Shown here: positions 1-8,948 of the stretch, one piece after another
Layout of the letters: each line of letters starts with the position of its first letter
Numbering within the stretch: position 1 is the stretch's first letter
Assembly: GCA_964592645.1 (NCBI GenBank)
Contig: CAZQFV010000013.1
Location: 1 to 64,000 of the forward strand
DNA: 64,000 bases
Reading direction: 5' to 3'
Source of the DNA: CAZQFV01 sp964592645
GTDB taxonomy: Bacteria; Chloroflexota; Chloroflexia; DTKN01
The notes under the pieces: model-generated
Seen by the model: the letters and a program-made list of their open reading frames with translations, nothing else
Told to the model about the DNA's origin: nothing
Databases searched by the model: none
Translations under genes and position numbers: made by a program

Positions 1-72
1 GGCCCATTGTACAGGAGGTGCCGGATGCCCTTGTCCCCAACCCGTAACGCTCACCGGGCCCCGATCTCTTTC

Positions 73-3000
73 CTACCCGTTCTTCTGCACAATCGGCAGA
101 TAGATGCGCCCTCGCTGCTGGGGCGGCTCCGAGACGGTCACCAGGCGCACCGCCCGGGCCTGGCCACAGGCGTTGGCCGCCGCCAGCGTCACGCTGTAGC
201 TGCCGGTGGCAGTAAAGGCGTGGGTCACCACCGTGGCGGTGGTCACCACGATCGCGCCGTCGGCAAAGTCCCAGGTGTAAAAGACCGGCGGCGTCGGCGT
301 GCCGGAGACGGCCGCCGTAAAGGTCCCTGTCTCCCCCACCGTCGGCGTCAGCGGCGTCCGGGCAAAGTCCACCTCCACCACCGCCTCGCAGCCCTGCTCG
401 ACGCACAGCGCCACCGGCACTTCCTCGGCCCATATATAGGGATCGTCGTAGGTAAAGGCCAGGGTAGCCGTGTAGCAGGCCGCGGGAGGCAGGCCGGCCG
501 TGTCCAGCGTGAGGGGGATCGCCTCACTCATTCCGGGGCCGACGATCGCCCCATAGGGGCCAACGGTCAGCCAGAGCGCATCGCTGGGCACCACGCCGAC
601 GGCCAGGTTCAGGTCCACCGTGCCCGTGTTGGCCAAGGTCAGGGTGAAGGCGGCGCTCTGCCCCGCCGTCAGCGTGACGGCCACCGACCGGGGCGCCAGG
701 TCCGGCCAGCCGGCCCGCAGGTAGAGGTTCTGTGTCGTCGTCATCGCCGGCACCAGGCCGACGGCAAAAGGCTCGCCGGTGTAGCGCGCGGCATCGGCCT
801 CGCCGGTGTAATGGCAAGCCTGCAGGGCAAAGAGATAGGCGCCGGCCGCGTCGGTCCAGGTCTCGGTGTAGAATACGCCCCGCTGCACCGAAACGTGGGC
901 CCCGGGGATACCCAGCCCGGTGTTCTGGTCGTAGACCGTGCCGTCCAATAGGCCCTCGCCGGGGGGCTCAGCCATCGTCGCGACCGTGGCCCTGTCCGAG
1001 TAGACAGTCGGGTAGGACGAGGACCTGGCGGTGATCCAAAGCAGGTCGTCCGCGCCGCAGTCGGCCTCCGGCGGGATGGACACCAGGACCTCGAACTCGT
1101 GCACCGCGCCGTTCGGCACCGGGCCGATTGCCACCGGGCCGGATACCGGCCAGGCGGCGGCGTACTGCAGATCAAAAGTGTCGTCGAACCCGAGGTGGTT
1201 CGCCAGGCTGATGGTATAGGTGATCGCGCCGCCCACCACGGCGCTCCCCGCCTGGGCCGGGGGGAGCAAGAGCAGTTCCGGCTGATGGGCGTCCGTGCAG
1301 AACCAGAAGAGGATCCACCCCAGCACGTCGGCGCGGTCCTGCAGGTCGGCCAGCCCCTCCAGCGGCCAGGCCAGAAAGACGGTCTGCCAGGCCGGGGTAT
1401 CGATGTCGGTGCCGCTCTGGGTGCCGCTGCCCCGGTAGCGGAAGGGCGCGCCGCCGCCCAGGGAGGGGGTGATCTCGTCCGTCCAGAGTTGCAACTCGTC
1501 GGCCGGCCAGGAGGTAGGGACCGTCAGCGTATAAGGACCCAGCCCGTCGCCAATGGGGTCACCGGCGTTGCCGATGGGGTCGATCTGGGCCGTATCGCCG
1601 ATAAAGCTGTCTATCCCCAGGTAGCGCATGGCAAAGGGGCTCAGGCCCCGCTCGTAGAGATAGTCCTCGCTGCTCAAGAACAGGCTGCCGCCCCCATCCA
1701 GGTAGGCGGCAAGCGCCGCCTCCGTAGTGACGGTGACCGTCCCGGTCCAGGCATAGCCGGTGAACCAGACCACGGCGTCGTAGCCCTGCATATCGGCCGC
1801 GGTCGGCTCCCCCTGGCTCCAGGTATCCCACCGGTCGTAGGCGTACCCCAGATGCTCCAGGGTAGAGGTATAGTAGAAGGTGCCGGTGCCGTTATAGGGC
1901 TCGCCTTCGTACTGGTCCCAGTCGTCGTCCACGAGGAGGATCGAGCACTCTTGCCGGATGTCCAGGGGGTAGTACTCGGTCTGGCCCATCGGGGGGTCGC
2001 AGCTCTCGTTGATGCGGCCGCCAAAGGTCCACAGCCCCGGCAGGCCGTCGTTGGGGTCAGGGGTGTACAGCGGCACATAGGTGCCGGCGTTGTTCGCCTT
2101 CACCTCGTTCAGATCGGGGAACGACTGGTCCCAGGAATTGGCGGCGACATCGTAGGCCATGGCCTCGGCGCTGGGCATCGGCCAGTCGCCGCCGCCGGCA
2201 GTATAGATGTACCCGGGCAGGGGCGCCAGGGTATCAGAATCGAACCCGTAGCCGCGGCCCTCGTCGATGGCCACCGGCATGGGGGCAAGCACCTGCCAGC
2301 CGGCCTCCAGGTGGGCCGTGTCGAGCATCTCCACCTGGTCCGTGGGGTCTAGTTCCCCGCCCACGTAGCTGCTGACGCCGCCCATGGCATAGACCTTGCC
2401 GCCCTGGACCGCGCTCATGATATAGGAGCGGGCCGTGTGCATCGGCTGGTTCAGGTTGGTCCAACGCGAGCCGGAGGGCGCGCAGGGGTCGAAGAGCCAG
2501 GTCTCGGCAGAAAAGTAGGGGGACACATTGGTCTCCCAGCCGCCATAGGCATAGATGCGGTCGTTGACCACGGCCGTCCCCATCGCCGCGACCAGGACGC
2601 CGCCCACCTCGCTGGGCCAGTTGTCGGCCGAAGGCAAAGACTCGACCAGGTTGTACTTGGGGTAGTACCGCTGCACCAGGCCGATGTTGGCGCCGCCGTG
2701 GTCCTTGTCGGTGCCGCCGATTACATAGATGGCCGGCCCGCGCCCGGTACAATCGTCCAAGATAAGGTTGCTGTTGTAGTTGGAGACATCCTCGACCATG
2801 TCCGCCTGGGTGTCCGTATAGATGCCGGTCGCCGGGTCAAAGACCCAGATGTTGGGCGACTCGGTAGAGGGGCTGGTGCGGCCGCCCAGAAAATAGATGC
2901 GGTTGGCCCAGGAGGCCCCCCGGGGGCCGGGGACGAAGGTGGCGTCGTGGCGCACGTACTGAAAATCCGGCGGCGGGAAGGGTCCGAGGTGCCACATGGC

Positions 3001-3174
3001 CTGATGCGGAACGGCAGCGTGGCGCGCGGGGCGGCTCTTCTGCGCGAGGGACGGCACGGCGGGCGCTACGCGCCCGCTGGCGACGGCCGGCCCCCGCGCC
3101 GCGGTTATGTCGGCGCCCAGCCCCCCCAGCAGGAACAGCAGGACAAACAGGGACAACAGTGCGGGGCGTTTCAT
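73..3174 (-). CDS. Secreted Kelch-repeat / PKD multidomain surface protein
   Basis: Function unknown; probably an extracellular binding or structural protein. The 1033-residue product starts with a signal peptide (MKRPALLSLFVLLFLLGG). Residues about 60-400 carry Kelch-like repeats (IYxxGG motifs) predicted to form a beta-propeller. Residues about 410-630 open with CSILLVDDDWD and look like a flavodoxin/GATase-like fold. A carboxypeptidase-regulatory-like domain lies near 740-800 (LLDGTVYDQNTGLGIPGAHV) and a PKD domain near 950-1015. The protein ends in IYLPIVQKNG, a terminal motif shared with two other exported proteins of this window. The start is supported by AAGGAGA eight bases upstream of ATG and by a divergent promoter. 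No catalytic residues were recognised. Confidence 0.85.
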   Translation of the reverse strand: MKRPALLSLFVLLFLLGGLGADITAARGPAVASGRVAPAVPSLAQKSRPARHAAVPHQAMWHLGPFPPPDFQYVRHDATFVPGPRGASWANRIYFLGGRTSPSTESPNIWVFDPATGIYTDTQADMVEDVSNYNSNLILDDCTGRGPAIYVIGGTDKDHGGANIGLVQRYYPKYNLVESLPSADNWPSEVGGVLVAAMGTAVVNDRIYAYGGWETNVSPYFSAETWLFDPCAPSGSRWTNLNQPMHTARSYIMSAVQGGKVYAMGGVSSYVGGELDPTDQVEMLDTAHLEAGWQVLAPMPVAIDEGRGYGFDSDTLAPLPGYIYTAGGGDWPMPSAEAMAYDVAANSWDQSFPDLNEVKANNAGTYVPLYTPDPNDGLPGLWTFGGRINESCDPPMGQTEYYPLDIRQECSILLVDDDWDQYEGEPYNGTGTFYYTSTLEHLGYAYDRWDTWSQGEPTAADMQGYDAVVWFTGYAWTGTVTVTTEAALAAYLDGGGSLFLSSEDYLYERGLSPFAMRYLGIDSFIGDTAQIDPIGNAGDPIGDGLGPYTLTVPTSWPADELQLWTDEITPSLGGGAPFRYRGSGTQSGTDIDTPAWQTVFLAWPLEGLADLQDRADVLGWILFWFCTDAHQPELLLLPPAQAGSAVVGGAITYTISLANHLGFDDTFDLQYAAAWPVSGPVAIGPVPNGAVHEFEVLVSIPPEADCGADDLLWITARSSSYPTVYSDRATVATMAEPPGEGLLDGTVYDQNTGLGIPGAHVSVQRGVFYTETWTDAAGAYLFALQACHYTGEADAARYTGEPFAVGLVPAMTTTQNLYLRAGWPDLAPRSVAVTLTAGQSAAFTLTLANTGTVDLNLAVGVVPSDALWLTVGPYGAIVGPGMSEAIPLTLDTAGLPPAACYTATLAFTYDDPYIWAEEVPVALCVEQGCEAVVEVDFARTPLTPTVGETGTFTAAVSGTPTPPVFYTWDFADGAIVVTTATVVTHAFTATGSYSVTLAAANACGQARAVRLVTVSEPPQQRGRIYLPIVQKNG

Positions 3175-3293
3175 CGGCTTTCTCCTTGCTCTGCCCTGAG
3201 ATTGACGGTCGAGTGCGGAAAGGATGCTGCCTCTCCCGGCTCCTCCGTGCAGGCGACCAGGGGCCGCAGAGAGGTTCGCCGGGGACGGTATTC

Positions 3294-3322
3294 ATTATAG
3301 TGCAACAGGCAGGAAAGGTCAA
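3294..3322 (-). promoter_or_regulatory. Sigma-70-type promoter for the Kelch/PKD gene
   Basis: Read on the minus strand: TTGACC (3322-3317), a 17-base spacer, then TATAAT (3299-3294). It predicts a leader of about 110 bases. It lies back-to-back with the promoter of the divergent SUMF1-like gene, seven bases away. Confidence 0.75.
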
Positions 3323-3329
3323 ACCGCGC

Positions 3330-3357
3330 TTGACAGGGGCGCGAAACGCGCTATGAT
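3330..3357 (+). promoter_or_regulatory. Sigma-70-type promoter for the SUMF1-like gene
   Basis: TTGACA at 3330-3335, a 16-base spacer and TATGAT at 3352-3357. The spacer holds a short palindrome, GCGCG-AAA-CGCGC (3339-3351), which could be an operator. ATG follows 30 bases after the -10 box. Confidence 0.75.
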
Positions 3358-3387
3358 GCGCCCGTACTGCAAACACAGGAGGCCGCC

Positions 3388-4260
3388 ATGAAAAAGATTG
3401 CCCTGCTCCTTGCCCTGCTCGCCCTGGCGCTGGCCGCCTGCCGCGCCCCCGGGGGCGAAAGGGCCGGCCAGGTTCGGACGCGGGAGGCGGATGGCATGCC
3501 CATGGTCTATGTGCCGGCCGGACGCTTTACCATGGGCAGCGACGACGCCGCCATCGAACTGGCCGCCGTGATGTGCGGCCAGTTCAGCGACGGCTGCACG
3601 CGCGACACCTTCGCCGACGAGCAGCCGACCCACACGGTGACCCTGGACGCCTTCTGGATCGACCGCACCGAGGTCAGCAACGCGCAGTACCGCCGCTGCG
3701 TCGAGGCCGGCGCCTGCACGGCGACCTCCTGCCCCGACAACGCCGACCTGAACGGCGACGCCCAGCCCGCGGTCTGCGTCTCCTGGAGCCAGGCGTCCGC
3801 CTACTGCGAGTGGGCCGGCGGCCGGCTGCCCAGCGAGGCCGAGTGGGAATACGCCGCCCGCGGCCCCACCGAGCCGCTCTATCCCTGGGGCAACGCCTTC
3901 GACGCCACGCGCCTCAACTACTGCGACACCCGCTGCCCACTGACATGGGCCGATCCGGACCACGACGACGGCTTTGCCCGCACCTCCCCCGTGGGCTCCT
4001 ATCCCGCCGGCGCCTCCTGGTGCGGGGCGCTGGATATGGCCGGCAACGCCTGGGAATGGGTGCAGGACTGGTACGGCCCCTATACCGCCCAGGACCAGGA
4101 GAACCCGCTGGTGGAGGGCGGCGGCCCCGGGCGCGTGCTGCGCGGCGGCTCCTGGGACCGCAATCCCGCCTACTCCCGCGCCACCGTGCGCAACTATGGG
4201 CCGGTCGATGGGTCCAGCAACATCAGCGGCTTCCGCTGCGCCGTGCCTGCCGGCCCCTAG
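3388..4260 (+). CDS. SUMF1/FGE-family lipoprotein lacking the catalytic cysteines
   Basis: The 290-residue protein is a predicted lipoprotein (lipobox LAAC, Cys18) with one formylglycine-generating-enzyme-sulfatase (SUMF1) domain from about residue 37 (MVYVPAGRFTMGSDD) to the end. Family hallmarks include WIDRTEVSNAQYRRC, LPSEAEWEYAARG, AGNAWEWVQDW and RGGSWDRN...GFRCA. In true formylglycine-generating enzymes two cysteines follow the GGS(Y/W) motif; here the matching stretch is SWDRNPAYSR, with no cysteine. It is therefore unlikely to make formylglycine and more likely serves as a C-type-lectin-like ligand-binding or other surface domain. AGGAGG (3377-3382) fixes the ATG. It is monocistronic, with a promoter upstream and a terminator downstream. 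Confidence 0.9.
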   Translation: MKKIALLLALLALALAACRAPGGERAGQVRTREADGMPMVYVPAGRFTMGSDDAAIELAAVMCGQFSDGCTRDTFADEQPTHTVTLDAFWIDRTEVSNAQYRRCVEAGACTATSCPDNADLNGDAQPAVCVSWSQASAYCEWAGGRLPSEAEWEYAARGPTEPLYPWGNAFDATRLNYCDTRCPLTWADPDHDDGFARTSPVGSYPAGASWCGALDMAGNAWEWVQDWYGPYTAQDQENPLVEGGGPGRVLRGGSWDRNPAYSRATVRNYGPVDGSSNISGFRCAVPAGP

Positions 4261-4290
4261 CAAGCAAGGACGGCCGTTTTCCGCACCCCC

Positions 4291-4327
4291 GTCCCCTGCC
4301 GGGCCCCGTCCGGCAGGGGACCTTTTT
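4291..4327 (+). terminator. Rho-independent terminator after the SUMF1-like gene
   Basis: An 11-bp perfect stem (GTCCCCTGCCG, 4291-4301, pairing with 4311-4321) with a 9-base loop is followed directly by CTTTTT. Confidence 0.85.
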
Positions 4328-4336
4328 CCCGGCAGG

Positions 4337-4365
4337 TTGCAGGCCGGGGCCGGCTGTAGTAAAAT
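4337..4365 (+). promoter_or_regulatory. Promoter for the envelope operon (TMEM43-like gene first)
   Basis: TTGCAG (4337-4342), a 17-base spacer and TAAAAT (4360-4365). It lies right after the preceding terminator and 52 bases before the ATG at 4418. Confidence 0.65.
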
Positions 4366-4417
4366 AAGCCCGGCAGCAGGAAAGGCCACCTGTACCGTCG
4401 GCTGAAGGAGGCATGCA

Positions 4418-5485
4418 ATGATCAACCTGCGAGGCATCACCCAGCGGCGCTCCAAGGGCGCCCTCCCGGCAGCGCTCATGGGCATCTTGCTCTTCCTGGG
4501 CTCCTTTGTGGTCCTCTGGGTCAACGAAGGCCGCACGGACCTCAGCACCATCGCCCGAGACGCCCTCGTCTTCCGCTCCGATGCCGCCTCTGCCGAGGCC
4601 CAGGGCCGGCTCGTCGGCATCACCGGCCCCCTGGCCGTCTCCGAGCCGGCCGGCGATCCCGACTTTGGCGTCCGTGGCGACTACCTCCTCCTGGAGCGCA
4701 AGGTGGAGATGTACGCTTGGAACGAGAAAAGCGAGGACAATGACCGCTACTCCTACTCCACCGAGTGGACAACCAGCCCGGACGACTCCAGCTCCTTTCA
4801 CCAAGCCGGGCATACCAACCCGCCCATGCCCTACCAGGGCCGCTCCTTCTACGCCGACCGAGGGCTTGTTGGCCCGTACACCTTTGACCCCATCCGGGCC
4901 CACCTGACCGCCCATGAAGACATATCCCCGGGGAGCGACCTGCGCCTGCCGCGTGGTGCCCACCTCTCCGGCAACTACATCTATATCGGCGCGGGCTCGC
5001 CCACTCAGCCCCAGGTCGGCGACGTGCGCATCTCCTACTCGGCCGTCCCCACGGGACAGACCGTCACCCTCTACGGCAAGCTGGAGGGGCAACACGTCGC
5101 GGCGTACGTGCGCGATGGCGATAGCCTCTACGGCATTTGGGGCGGCGGGCACGAAGAAGCCATGGCCGCCATGCACCAAGAATATGTCATAATGGGCTGG
5201 ATCCTGCGGCTGGTGGGCTTCCTGATGATGTGGTTCGGTATGAACCTGGTCGTCAGCCCCCTGACCAACCTGCTCGGCTACGTGCCGATCCTCGGCCGGC
5301 TGGGGAGGGCCGCCATCTGGGGGGTGACCTTCCTCATCGCCCTGGTCTTTTCGCTGGCGACGATCGTCATCAGCTTCATCGCCCATCGCTGGTACCTGCT
5401 CCTGGCCGTCGTCGCCATCGCCATCGGCGTCACCGTGTTTCTGGTCTTGCGCAAGCAAAAACGAGAGCCGGCCGCCGCATCGTAG
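4418..5485 (+). CDS. TMEM43-family membrane protein
   Basis: The 355-residue integral membrane protein has one hydrophobic segment near residues 17-37 (ALMGILLFLGSFVVLWVNEG), a large soluble loop of about 220 residues, and three or four C-terminal membrane segments (about 255-345). The N-terminal FVVLWVNEGR, the RDALVF stretch and the topology match the TMEM43/LUMA family (formerly DUF1625), best known from the eukaryotic inner nuclear membrane and also found in bacteria, where its role is not established. AAGGAGG lies six bases before the ATG. It is the first gene after a promoter and 87 bases before the secreted metallopeptidase gene, so it may head the envelope operon. Confidence 0.85.
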   Translation: MINLRGITQRRSKGALPAALMGILLFLGSFVVLWVNEGRTDLSTIARDALVFRSDAASAEAQGRLVGITGPLAVSEPAGDPDFGVRGDYLLLERKVEMYAWNEKSEDNDRYSYSTEWTTSPDDSSSFHQAGHTNPPMPYQGRSFYADRGLVGPYTFDPIRAHLTAHEDISPGSDLRLPRGAHLSGNYIYIGAGSPTQPQVGDVRISYSAVPTGQTVTLYGKLEGQHVAAYVRDGDSLYGIWGGGHEEAMAAMHQEYVIMGWILRLVGFLMMWFGMNLVVSPLTNLLGYVPILGRLGRAAIWGVTFLIALVFSLATIVISFIAHRWYLLLAVVAIAIGVTVFLVLRKQKREPAAAS

Positions 5486-5572
5486 GACCGGGACATCGCC
5501 GGCGGCGCGCCGCGCACCGCTTGCCCCGGGCTGTCGCTTCGAGCATCCAGGAATCTTCGAGGAGGTATCACG

Positions 5573-7939
5573 TTGCGCCGTCGCGCGATTGTGCTGTGGG
5601 CCGGCTTTGCGCTGGTGCTCTGCCTGGTCTGTATGGTGTTGACTGCCGTGGGCTGGTTCATCCTTGGCCCCTATGGCCCCCCGCTTCCCTGGCGGAGCAC
5701 GGAGGCGCCGGCGCCGGTAACCCAGGCCACGCTGCCGCCGTCGACCACGCCTCCCCCACCGACCACGAGCCCGGCGCCCACCACAGCCGGCCCCTCCACT
5801 ATCGCTCCCACGGACACCCCGGCACCGTCCACGCCCGTCTCCCCCAGCCCCTCCGCTGCCCAGCCAACCGTCGCGCCCCCGCCGCCGTCGACGCCCTACC
5901 CGGGACCCTCGCTCCCGCCCACCCCAACCACGGCCGGCCCCACACCTTTCCCCACAACGGCCACCGCCGGGCCGACACCTTCTTCCACCCCGACCACGGC
6001 CGGCCCCACGCCTTCGCCCGCGCCGGCCACCGCCGGGCCGACGCCTTCTTCCACCCCAACCACGGCCGGCCCCACGCCCCTGCCTACCGCCACGGCTTCC
6101 CCCGTCGGCAGCGACGGCAGCGACACCGCCCGGCGCCTGGCCGAGGCCACCCTGCTCCCCCGCGACCTGGTCGAGCTGACCAGCCGCCTGCTCAACGGCG
6201 GGGCCACCCTGCCACGCACAGCCACCCCGGACCCGCAGCCCTTCACCGTGGGGCGCGAGGACCGCTTCTGGGTGTTCGACCCCGCGCTCGAAGCCCAGCG
6301 CGAGATCGTCGCTACCCTGCTCTACATCACGCCGCACCTGTACATGTACGTGGAGAAAGGGGCCGCCGTCGATCCACAGGCTCTGGAGACGGCGGCCCTG
6401 GCCTTCGAGGACAAGGTCTACCCGACCACCAGGGAAGCATTCGGCAGCGAATGGACCCCCGGCGTAGACGGCGACCCCCACATCACCGTCGTGCACGCTC
6501 ACTTCAGCGAGGCTTCCGGCTACTTCTACAGCCTGAACCAGGTCCCGCGCGTGGTCAACCCCTACAGCAATCAGCGCGAGATGTTCTGCATGAGCCTCGA
6601 CGAGCTGGAGATCGGCAGCGCCTTCTATATGAGCACCCTGGCGCATGAGTTCCAGCACATGATCCAGTGGAACCAGGACCCCCAGAGCGAGACCTGGACC
6701 AACGAGGGCCTGGCCCAGATGTCCGAGGACATCAACGGCCTGGGGCCCGGCGACTACGGCTGGGCCTTTCTCTCCGCCGCCGACCTGCAACTGACGACCT
6801 GGTACCAGGATCCCGTGGACGAACTGGCCCACTACGCCGCCGCCTACCTCTGGACCCGCTACCTCTACGACCGCACGGGGGGCCCGGACATCTTCCATCG
6901 GCTGCTCAACCCGGCCGTGGACGACTTTGCCGCCGTCGAGCTGATCCTGCAACAGGCCGGCTACGTCCCCCGGGTCCAGGCGCCGCGCCCCTTCGACGCC
7001 TTCTTCGCCGACTGGACCGTGGCCAACTATCTGAACGACAGCCGGGTAGCCGACGGCCGCTACGCCTACGCGCCCACCGTGCACATCGCCCCGGCCTGGG
7101 CCACGGAGAGCGTCTACAGCCTGCCTTGGAGCGCCGCCAGCACCGTCCATCCCTACGCCACCGACTATATCGTGATCGGCAGCCCCCAGCAGGGCACGCT
7201 GCACATTTCCTTCGACGGCGCCGACACCCTCCCGCTCCTGGCCGCAACGCCGCACAGCAGAGCCCATTTCTGGTGGAGCAACCGCGCCGATATGGCCGAT
7301 AGCACCCTGACCCGCCGTTTTGACCTGCGCGGGACTAGCCGGGCCACGCTGCGCTTCTGGACCTGGTACGACATCGAGGCTAACTACGACTATGCCTACG
7401 TCGAGGCGTCCACCGACGGCGGCACGGCCTGGAACATCCTGGAGGGCCGCTATACGACGGACACCAACCCCAACGGCACCAATTTGGGCCAGGGTTATAC
7501 CGGCCGGAGCGGGGGAGGCGCCCAGCCCACCTGGGTGCAGGAGGAGATCGACCTGACCCGCTACGCCGGACGAGAGCTCCTCCTGCGCTTCGAAATGGTG
7601 ACCGACGACGCTCACAACGCCCCCGGCATGGCCCTGGATGACCTCGAGATCCCCGAGATCGGCTTCCACGACGACATGGAGAGCGACGCCGGCTGGGAGG
7701 CCCGTGGCTTTGTCTGGATCGATAACACCGTCCCGGCACGTTTCCTGGTGCAGGTGATCGCTGCCCAGGTCAACGGCGAAAAAACCGTGCAACAGCTCTC
7801 CGTCGATGCCCAGGGACGGGGCGCTTTGCAGCTCCCAGGGTACGGCAGCGACCTTACCCAGGTCATCCTGGTCGTCTCGGCCGTAGCTCCCAAGACGACG
7901 GAGCCGGCCCACTACACGGTGCAACTACGCATCGAGTGA
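5573..7939 (+). CDS. Secreted zinc metallopeptidase with Pro/Thr-rich linker
   Basis: The 788-residue exported protein has an N-terminal membrane anchor or signal (about residues 5-32), a Pro/Thr-rich linker (about 42-180) and a metallopeptidase domain. The zinc motif is H358-E-F-Q-H362, followed 20 residues after the first His by NEG (E378), the spacing of gluzincin-type peptidases; it resembles the M30/M6 families, but the exact family is unsure. A C-terminal beta-sandwich (about 580-788, LRFWTWYDIEANYDYAYVE onwards) is like those of immune-inhibitor-A proteases. The start is TTG, supported by GAGGAGG seven bases upstream; no ATG fits better. It likely acts on proteins outside the cell. The next gene follows after 10 bases. 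Confidence 0.85.
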   Translation: MRRRAIVLWAGFALVLCLVCMVLTAVGWFILGPYGPPLPWRSTEAPAPVTQATLPPSTTPPPPTTSPAPTTAGPSTIAPTDTPAPSTPVSPSPSAAQPTVAPPPPSTPYPGPSLPPTPTTAGPTPFPTTATAGPTPSSTPTTAGPTPSPAPATAGPTPSSTPTTAGPTPLPTATASPVGSDGSDTARRLAEATLLPRDLVELTSRLLNGGATLPRTATPDPQPFTVGREDRFWVFDPALEAQREIVATLLYITPHLYMYVEKGAAVDPQALETAALAFEDKVYPTTREAFGSEWTPGVDGDPHITVVHAHFSEASGYFYSLNQVPRVVNPYSNQREMFCMSLDELEIGSAFYMSTLAHEFQHMIQWNQDPQSETWTNEGLAQMSEDINGLGPGDYGWAFLSAADLQLTTWYQDPVDELAHYAAAYLWTRYLYDRTGGPDIFHRLLNPAVDDFAAVELILQQAGYVPRVQAPRPFDAFFADWTVANYLNDSRVADGRYAYAPTVHIAPAWATESVYSLPWSAASTVHPYATDYIVIGSPQQGTLHISFDGADTLPLLAATPHSRAHFWWSNRADMADSTLTRRFDLRGTSRATLRFWTWYDIEANYDYAYVEASTDGGTAWNILEGRYTTDTNPNGTNLGQGYTGRSGGGAQPTWVQEEIDLTRYAGRELLLRFEMVTDDAHNAPGMALDDLEIPEIGFHDDMESDAGWEARGFVWIDNTVPARFLVQVIAAQVNGEKTVQQLSVDAQGRGALQLPGYGSDLTQVILVVSAVAPKTTEPAHYTVQLRIE
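5927..6090 (+). repeat. 66-bp tandem repeat, about 2.5 copies, within the metallopeptidase linker
   Basis: Copies begin at 5927, 5993 and 6059. The unit encodes 22 residues of TAGPTP-type Pro/Thr linker and is well conserved at DNA level, suggesting recent slippage or unequal exchange. It is coding, not CRISPR. Confidence 0.8.
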
Positions 7940-7949
7940 GTCTACCCCT

Positions 7950-8945
7950 ATGCTGTGGATCCTGCTGCTCTCGTCGATCCTGGTCCTGCCGCTGCTGGGG
8001 ATATTGATCTCCCTGCTGTTCGGCCGCTTCCTGCCCAAGCGCGGCGGGCTCCTGCTGGCCGCGCTGCCGCTCTTCCTGGTGGTCGTCGCCATCGTCGTCC
8101 TGATCCCGCTCATGCCCCCCGGTGAGGACCTGGCGGAGACGATCGCGCCGTCGCCATCGCCCATGCTGGCCCTGCAGATGGCGCCAACGTCCCGATGGGT
8201 CCAGCCGCCGCGCACGCTGACCCTGCCCATAGCGACCTCTACCCCGGCAACGATAACTCCGACGGTCGTACTGAACGGCAGCCCCACCACGACACCGCAC
8301 CCCTACTCCCTGGCCACCGTCGTCGTGCGCAACGGGACCGGCGAGACGGGGTTGGCCACCCGCACCTCCCGGCAGTTGGCCGCCCAGGGCTTCCGCGTGC
8401 TGGAGGCCGAGGACGACCCGGAGCAGGGCAACCGCCCGCACACCCTGATCCTGGACCGGGGAGATCACCCCACCGTGCGCCAGGCGCTGGCCGATCTCTT
8501 CCACATCCTCCCGCAGTATGTCACGCTCTATGCCGCCGAGAGCAGCAAGGCCGACATTATCCTGATCGTCGGCGACGACTTCGACAACCTGGTCAACGCC
8601 ACGCCGGTGCCCACGCCGGCCATCGTCGGCGGCCCCACGGCGACCCCCAACCCCTACGCCGGGGTCACCATCATCGTGCGCAACGGGACGGTCGGCCGGC
8701 CCGGGCTGGCCACGCGCACGGCCGACCGCCTCAAAGCCCAGGGCTTTGTCGTCATCGACACGGCCGACGACGACCGCGCCGGCCTGCGCCCCCACACGCT
8801 CCTCTTCGACCAGGCGGACCACGCCGTCGTGCGGGAGGCGCTCATTCGCGTCCTGGGCATAGACCCCAACTATGTGACGATCAACTCCTCGGGGACCCGG
8901 TCGGCCGACATCGTCGTCATCCTGGGCGACGATTTCGAGGAGTAG
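7950..8945 (+). CDS. Membrane-anchored protein with two LytR_C domains
   Basis: The 331-residue protein starts with two membrane segments (about 2-25 and 33-52), then a short linker and two homologous domains of about 100 residues each: TVVVRNGTGETGLATRTSRQ (from about 105) and TIIVRNGTVGRPGLATRTA (from about 230). Both match the LytR C-terminal (LytR_C) domain, and each ends in an (I/V)(L/I)xGDDF motif. The catalytic LCP domain that LytR_C usually follows is absent. It probably acts at the cell envelope, perhaps binding wall polymers. It sits between the metallopeptidase and deacetylase genes, only 3 bases before the latter, which indicates co-transcription. Confidence 0.8.
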   Translation: MLWILLLSSILVLPLLGILISLLFGRFLPKRGGLLLAALPLFLVVVAIVVLIPLMPPGEDLAETIAPSPSPMLALQMAPTSRWVQPPRTLTLPIATSTPATITPTVVLNGSPTTTPHPYSLATVVVRNGTGETGLATRTSRQLAAQGFRVLEAEDDPEQGNRPHTLILDRGDHPTVRQALADLFHILPQYVTLYAAESSKADIILIVGDDFDNLVNATPVPTPAIVGGPTATPNPYAGVTIIVRNGTVGRPGLATRTADRLKAQGFVVIDTADDDRAGLRPHTLLFDQADHAVVREALIRVLGIDPNYVTINSSGTRSADIVVILGDDFEE

Positions 8946-8948
8946 AGG

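Noticed and set aside
4223..7924. 1233-residue open frame on the minus strand
   Set aside because: It is a shadow of the TMEM43-like and metallopeptidase genes; it is Gly/Arg/His-rich with no recognisable domain and no ribosome site.
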